Of a DNA stretch of 10,798 bases, positions 7,966 through 10,798 are shown piece by piece. The stretch lies in the NCBI GenBank assembly GCA_005883175.1, contig VAYV01000048.1:1-10798 (forward strand), given 5' to 3'. Position 1 is the stretch's first letter, and the number at the start of each line of letters is the position of its first letter. The notes under the pieces were generated by a model that made no database searches, was not told the DNA's origin, and was given only the letters and a program-made list of their open reading frames with translations. Position numbers and translations under genes: made by a program. This stretch comes from Actinomycetota bacterium. GTDB lineage: Bacteria; Actinomycetota; AC-67.

Positions 7966-9149
7966 CTAGCGTCTCTTCTTTTTCTTCTTCTTCCGCGGCT
8001 TGGGCGCGGCGCGCTGCACGCGCATCGGCCCACCGGGGGCTTGCTTCGGCCGGCCGTCGCCACCGCCGTTTTCCTCCAGGGCCGTCGCGGTCTGCGCGAC
8101 GTAGTCGGCGGCGCTCACCTGCCGAGCGGGCCGGGGCGCCGGCCGTCCACCGGTGCCGCGGAAGTCGCCGCTTGCGATCCGCTCGCGCACCGCCTTGTAG
8201 CGAGGCTCGCGCTCTTTCAAAGCCGCGAGGATCGGCGACGCGATGAAGATGCTGGAGTAGGTCCCGACGATCGTGCCGATGAAGAGCGCGACGGCCAAGT
8301 CCTCGAGCGTGGTCGCGTGGAAGAGGAACACGCCGACGAACAGCAGCGCGCCGATCGGCAGCAGGGTCGAAAGCGACGTGTTGATGGAACGCATGAGCAC
8401 CTTGTTCACGGATTCGTTGACGACGTCCGTGTACGACTGCCGTCCCGTGGACCCGGAGGCACCCACGTTCTCGCGGATCTTGTCGAACACGACGACGGTG
8501 TCGTACAGCGAGTACCCAAGCAAGGTCAGTAAGGCGATCACCGTTGCCGGCGTCACAGCGATGCCGAGAAGCGCATAGATCCCGGCTGTGGCCAGCAAGT
8601 GAAGCGGACGCTGATGTAGATCGTGACGAGGACCAGGAAGACGATGAGCCCGCGGAGCGCCTTGTTGGAGATCTGCTTCCCCCACGTGGGGCCGACATCG
8701 GTGAAGCTCACCTGGTTCTGATCCGTCTGACCGGCGAGCTGCGCGAGCGCCTTCTGCACGGCCGGCAGGGTGATTTGCTGGTCCTTGATGTGGGGGGTGC
8801 GCACGAGGAGCTCGGTTGCCGTGCTGCAGGCGGACCCTTCGGCCTGGGTCGCTCCCGTCGGGTTCGTTTGGAGCTGCGCGCGCACGTCGCCGAGGTTGTA
8901 CTGCGCCAGCGCGTTCTGCGCATCCTGAACGGCTTTCGCGCTCGAGACGCCGGTCAACGAGCTTCCCGGGCAGACGGGGACGGTGAACGACGTTCCTCCC
9001 TTGAAGTCGATGCTCAAGTTCAAACCGCGGCCGAACAAACCACCCAGGCTCGCGATGAGCACGACGCCCGAGATGGTCGCCCACATGCGGAACCGCCCGA
9101 TGATGTTGAAATGGGCTTCGCCTCGGACGATGTCACGCAGAGCCGGCAT
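7966..9149 (-). pseudogene. secF: Protein translocase subunit SecF, frame broken by a short internal deletion as given
   Basis: Membrane partner of SecD in the accessory Sec translocase, an RND-like complex that uses the proton motive force to aid late export. The start ATG 9149 overlaps the secD stop (TGATG) and has GGGAGG (9164-9159) upstream. Frame one gives residues 1-183: a first membrane segment (about 24-39), the SecF signature IDFKGGTSF (47-55), an extracytoplasmic domain, and a second membrane segment ending ISVRF. From about 8598 to 7966 the family sequence continues in another frame: ATAGIYALLGIAVTP, SLYDTVVVFDKIREN, RSINTSLSTLLP, GTYSSIFIASP and a basic tail ending KKKKKKRR. Between them about 43 nt are missing compared with SecF, covering the conserved stretch that normally ends in Asp before the third membrane segment. 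Apart from this gap the gene shows no decay, so sequence error is as likely as real loss. Repaired length would be about 408 residues, normal for the family. Confidence 0.9.
8599..8603 (-). other. Deletion junction in secF
   Basis: Upstream of this point the SecF frame ends ...IYISVRF (TTC at 8603-8601). Two bases later (TTG at 8598) the next family-conserved block LLATAGIYALLG begins in a different frame. By comparison with mycobacterial SecF, 15 codons less 2 retained bases are absent, about 43 nt. That number satisfies the observed frame difference (1 modulo 3). Confidence 0.8.
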
Positions 9150-9158
9150 CAGCGCACG

Positions 9159-9164
9159 CCTCCC
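9159..9164 (-). promoter_or_regulatory. Ribosome binding site of secF
   Basis: GGGAGG on the minus strand, inside the last codons of secD, lies 9 nt before ATG 9149. It fixes the SecF start at the TGATG overlap with the secD stop and suggests SecF is translated in step with SecD. Confidence 0.6.
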
Positions 9165-9844
9165 GCCGCCGGCACGAGCTCGCCGACGCCGGCAACAGAT
9201 CCCATGCCGAGGGTCTTGCTCTCGTTGAACCGTTTGGTCTGTGCGAGCAGCCACACCGACGGGTGCATGAAGAGCCGGGAGACGAACAGGTCGAGCGCGG
9301 TCGACAGGCCGAGAGTGAGCGCGAAGCCGCGAACACTGCCGACGGCCAAGAAGTACAGGACGATGGCCGCCAGCGCAGTGACCAAGTCCGCCGCCACGAT
9401 CGTGCGCCAGGCGCTCGTCCACGCGCGATCAACCGAAGCCCGTACCGTCTTTCCTTGATGCACCTCGTCCTTGATCCGCTCGAAATACACGATGAATGAG
9501 TCGGTCGCGATACCCAGCGAGACGATCAAGCCGGCGATCCCTGCCAGCGAGAGGGCGAAGCCTGCGGTCCGGCCGAGGAAGACGATCACCCCCAGCGTGA
9601 GGGTCGCGTGAACCGCGAGACCGATCCAGACGACCAGCCCGAGCGCGCGGTAGAAGAGCAAGACGTACAAGAACACGATCCCGAGCCCGATCGCGCCGGC
9701 GACCAAGCCGCTGTGCAGCGCTTCGCGTCCGAGGGTCGGACTCACGGTCGTGATGGTCGATGAACGCAGCTCGACCGGCAGAGCACCGTACTTCAGCACG
9801 AGCGCAACATCTTTCGCTTCCTTCTCGGTGAAGGTGCCGGTGAT

Positions 9845-9854
9845 GTTTGCTGTC
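9845..9854 (-). other. Deletion junction in secD
   Basis: Frame one ends the recognisable SecD sequence at ...AIVLDS (GAC at 9854-9852, AGC at 9851-9849). The next conserved block, NITGTFTEKEA, starts with AAC at 9847 in another frame. Aligned by eye to mycobacterial SecD, 18 codons should separate the Asp from this Asn, but only 4 bases do. About 50 nt are therefore absent, which agrees with the observed frame difference (2 modulo 3). Confidence 0.8.
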
Positions 9855-10649
9855 GAGCACGATCGCAAGCTGGCGTGTCGGATCGCCGGACGGGTTACAG
9901 GCGAGGCTGCCGGTCACCGTTTGGAACTTCTTCGCGCCGCTGCTCGTCAGGCTGAGGTTGATCTGCCAGCCCGCCGCGCTCGCCGTTGTGGTACTGGACG
10001 GCAGCTCCGCCTGCGCGTTCGAGACGTCGGTGCCTTCGAGGGCAACTGGACCGAGCGCTAACTTGTTCCACGTACCTGCCGGCGTCAGGTTCCCCTTCTG
10101 ATCCTTCCCCTCGACGCAGAGGATGATCGGGTTCGTGGGGACATCTTGCGGATAGGTGTTGATGTCCCCGCAGTTCGGGTTGACGACCCCCTTCGGGATC
10201 GTCGTCGTGGGGCCGACGGCGGCAAGGACCGGTCTGAACTCGAGCTTGGCGGTTGTCCCGATCGCCTTCAGCGCGTCGGCCGGATCTTTCACACCCGGCA
10301 GCTGCACCTCGATGTTGTTGCTTTGCAGCGAGATGTCCGGTTCCGCGACACCGAGCGCGTCGACGCGGTTGCGAATGATCTCAAGCGCCGTGGTGAGTGC
10401 GTCGTGGCTGGCCTGCCCCGTCGGCTCCAACACCACGGTAAGCCCTCCGCGCAGATCGAGCCCGTACGTGAGGAAGCCCGGCCGCGGCTCCTTGAGCTCG
10501 GCCGTGCGAGTCTTGTTGTCTTTGCGCACCTTCGAAACGTCGCGCGCGTGGGCGTAGACGTTCCACCCCCACAAGGCCGCGATCAAGACGACGATGAAGG
10601 CCAGGGACCGCCAGTATTTGTTCTTGACCTTAGCCATGCGTCGGTTTCG

Positions 10650-10798
10650 TCACTCCGTCGTTCCCGGCTCGGCCTCCTCGACCGGACCCGTTTTCCCGAT
10701 CACGGCGCGCCGAAGCATCTTCACCGTCATGCCGGGGGCAAGCTCGACCCATGCGAACTCGTCGCTGAGCTGGACGATCGTGCCGAACATGCCGCCCG
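10650..10798 (-). CDS. yajC: Preprotein translocase subunit YajC, C-terminal part
   Basis: Only the last 48 residues are in the window; the N-terminal membrane anchor lies beyond the right edge. The visible part, GGMFGTIVQLSDEFAWVELA followed by PGMTVKMLRRAVIGK, matches the YajC consensus: GG-(x)-G-T/V-V, a short acidic turn, a V-E-x-A/P-G strand, then a basic strand ending in A-I/V. A short acidic tail (PVEEAEPGTTE) precedes TGA at 10652-10650. YajC is a small single-span membrane protein that binds SecD and SecF. The stop lies 12 nt before the secD start, as expected for one yajC-secD-secF operon. The call rests on this short match plus position, and both agree. Confidence 0.87.
   Translation of the reverse strand, partial: GGMFGTIVQLSDEFAWVELAPGMTVKMLRRAVIGKTGPVEEAEPGTTE

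Larger units (their letters stand above)
9149..10637 (-). pseudogene. secD: Protein translocase subunit SecD, frame broken by a short internal deletion as given
   Basis: Large subunit of the SecDF accessory translocase, with six membrane segments and a big extracytoplasmic domain. From ATG 10637, frame one reads: a membrane segment about 11-29, the GLDLRGGLTVVLEP signature (59-72), the ferredoxin-like P1 region (LEIIRNRVDALGVAEPDI, 85-102), a Thr/Pro-rich section with two Cys (156 and 174), and SSGAKKF...RQLAIVLDS (232-263). The family sequence then resumes in another frame from about 9847 to the stop at 9149: NITGTFTEKEAKDVALVLKYG, the five C-terminal membrane segments, and the conserved TDSFIVYFERIKDE. 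About 50 nt are missing at the join, where SecD normally has the V-x-SAP-x-I stretch. Flanking sequence is well conserved. Repaired length would be about 513 residues. The gene sits 12 nt after yajC and overlaps secF by one base, the usual yajC-secD-secF operon. Confidence 0.92.

Noticed and set aside
8590..9865. Programmed frameshifting or ribosomal bypassing to rescue secF and secD
   Set aside because: The junctions lack slippery heptamers, and conserved codons are actually absent at both sites; recoding could not restore the missing residues.

Overview
The window is an ordinary housekeeping segment of a high-GC bacterial chromosome. Base composition is well above 60% G+C by eye, third codon positions are rich in G and C, and GTG and TTG starts are used. 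Read on the minus strand, the gene order is yajC - secD - secF - apt - rel - dtd - (one plus-strand gene) - metallo-beta-lactamase-fold hydrolase - hisS - aspS - rarA. The order yajC-secD-secF-apt-rel-hydrolase-hisS, with aspS and rarA further on, is familiar from Actinomycetota such as Mycobacterium tuberculosis; rel-dtd adjacency is also common in Bacillota. An uncultured actinobacterial-type genome is the best guess, but no single marker proves it. I see no mobile element, CRISPR array, rRNA or tRNA gene, phage gene or defence system.

Layout, in the direction of minus-strand transcription. The 3' end of yajC enters at the right edge. It is followed by secD and secF, the accessory translocase that helps pull preproteins through SecYEG. 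Both are broken as given: secD lacks about 50 nt and secF about 43 nt, each loss shifts the frame, and the reading is normal on both sides. Next come apt (adenine salvage), rel (bifunctional (p)ppGpp synthetase/hydrolase) and dtd (removal of D-amino acids from tRNA). A small membrane-protein gene then lies alone on the plus strand, with what looks like its own leaderless promoter. It ends tail-to-tail with dtd on a shared CTAG. The last block is hydrolase - hisS - aspS - rarA, joined by three consecutive 4-nt start/stop overlaps (ATGA, ATGA, GTGA), so it is very probably one translationally coupled operon. rarA runs off the left edge.

How the genes fit together: the window links protein export (YajC/SecD/SecF), stringent response and purine economy (Rel, Apt), and translation fidelity (DTD, HisRS, AspRS), plus a replication-fork maintenance ATPase (RarA). 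AspRS carries the His31/Gly79 pair expected of a non-discriminating enzyme, which would imply that Asn-tRNA is made through GatCAB.

The most notable signal is not a new system. It is a set of three clean, short internal losses (secD, secF, and an in-frame loss of roughly 33 codons in hisS) in otherwise well-preserved genes. An assembly or consensus artefact is the simplest explanation, and it should be excluded before any biological reading. The window has no gene-free stretch over 300 bases; the largest gaps are about 76 nt (4251-4326) and 39 nt (7399-7437).
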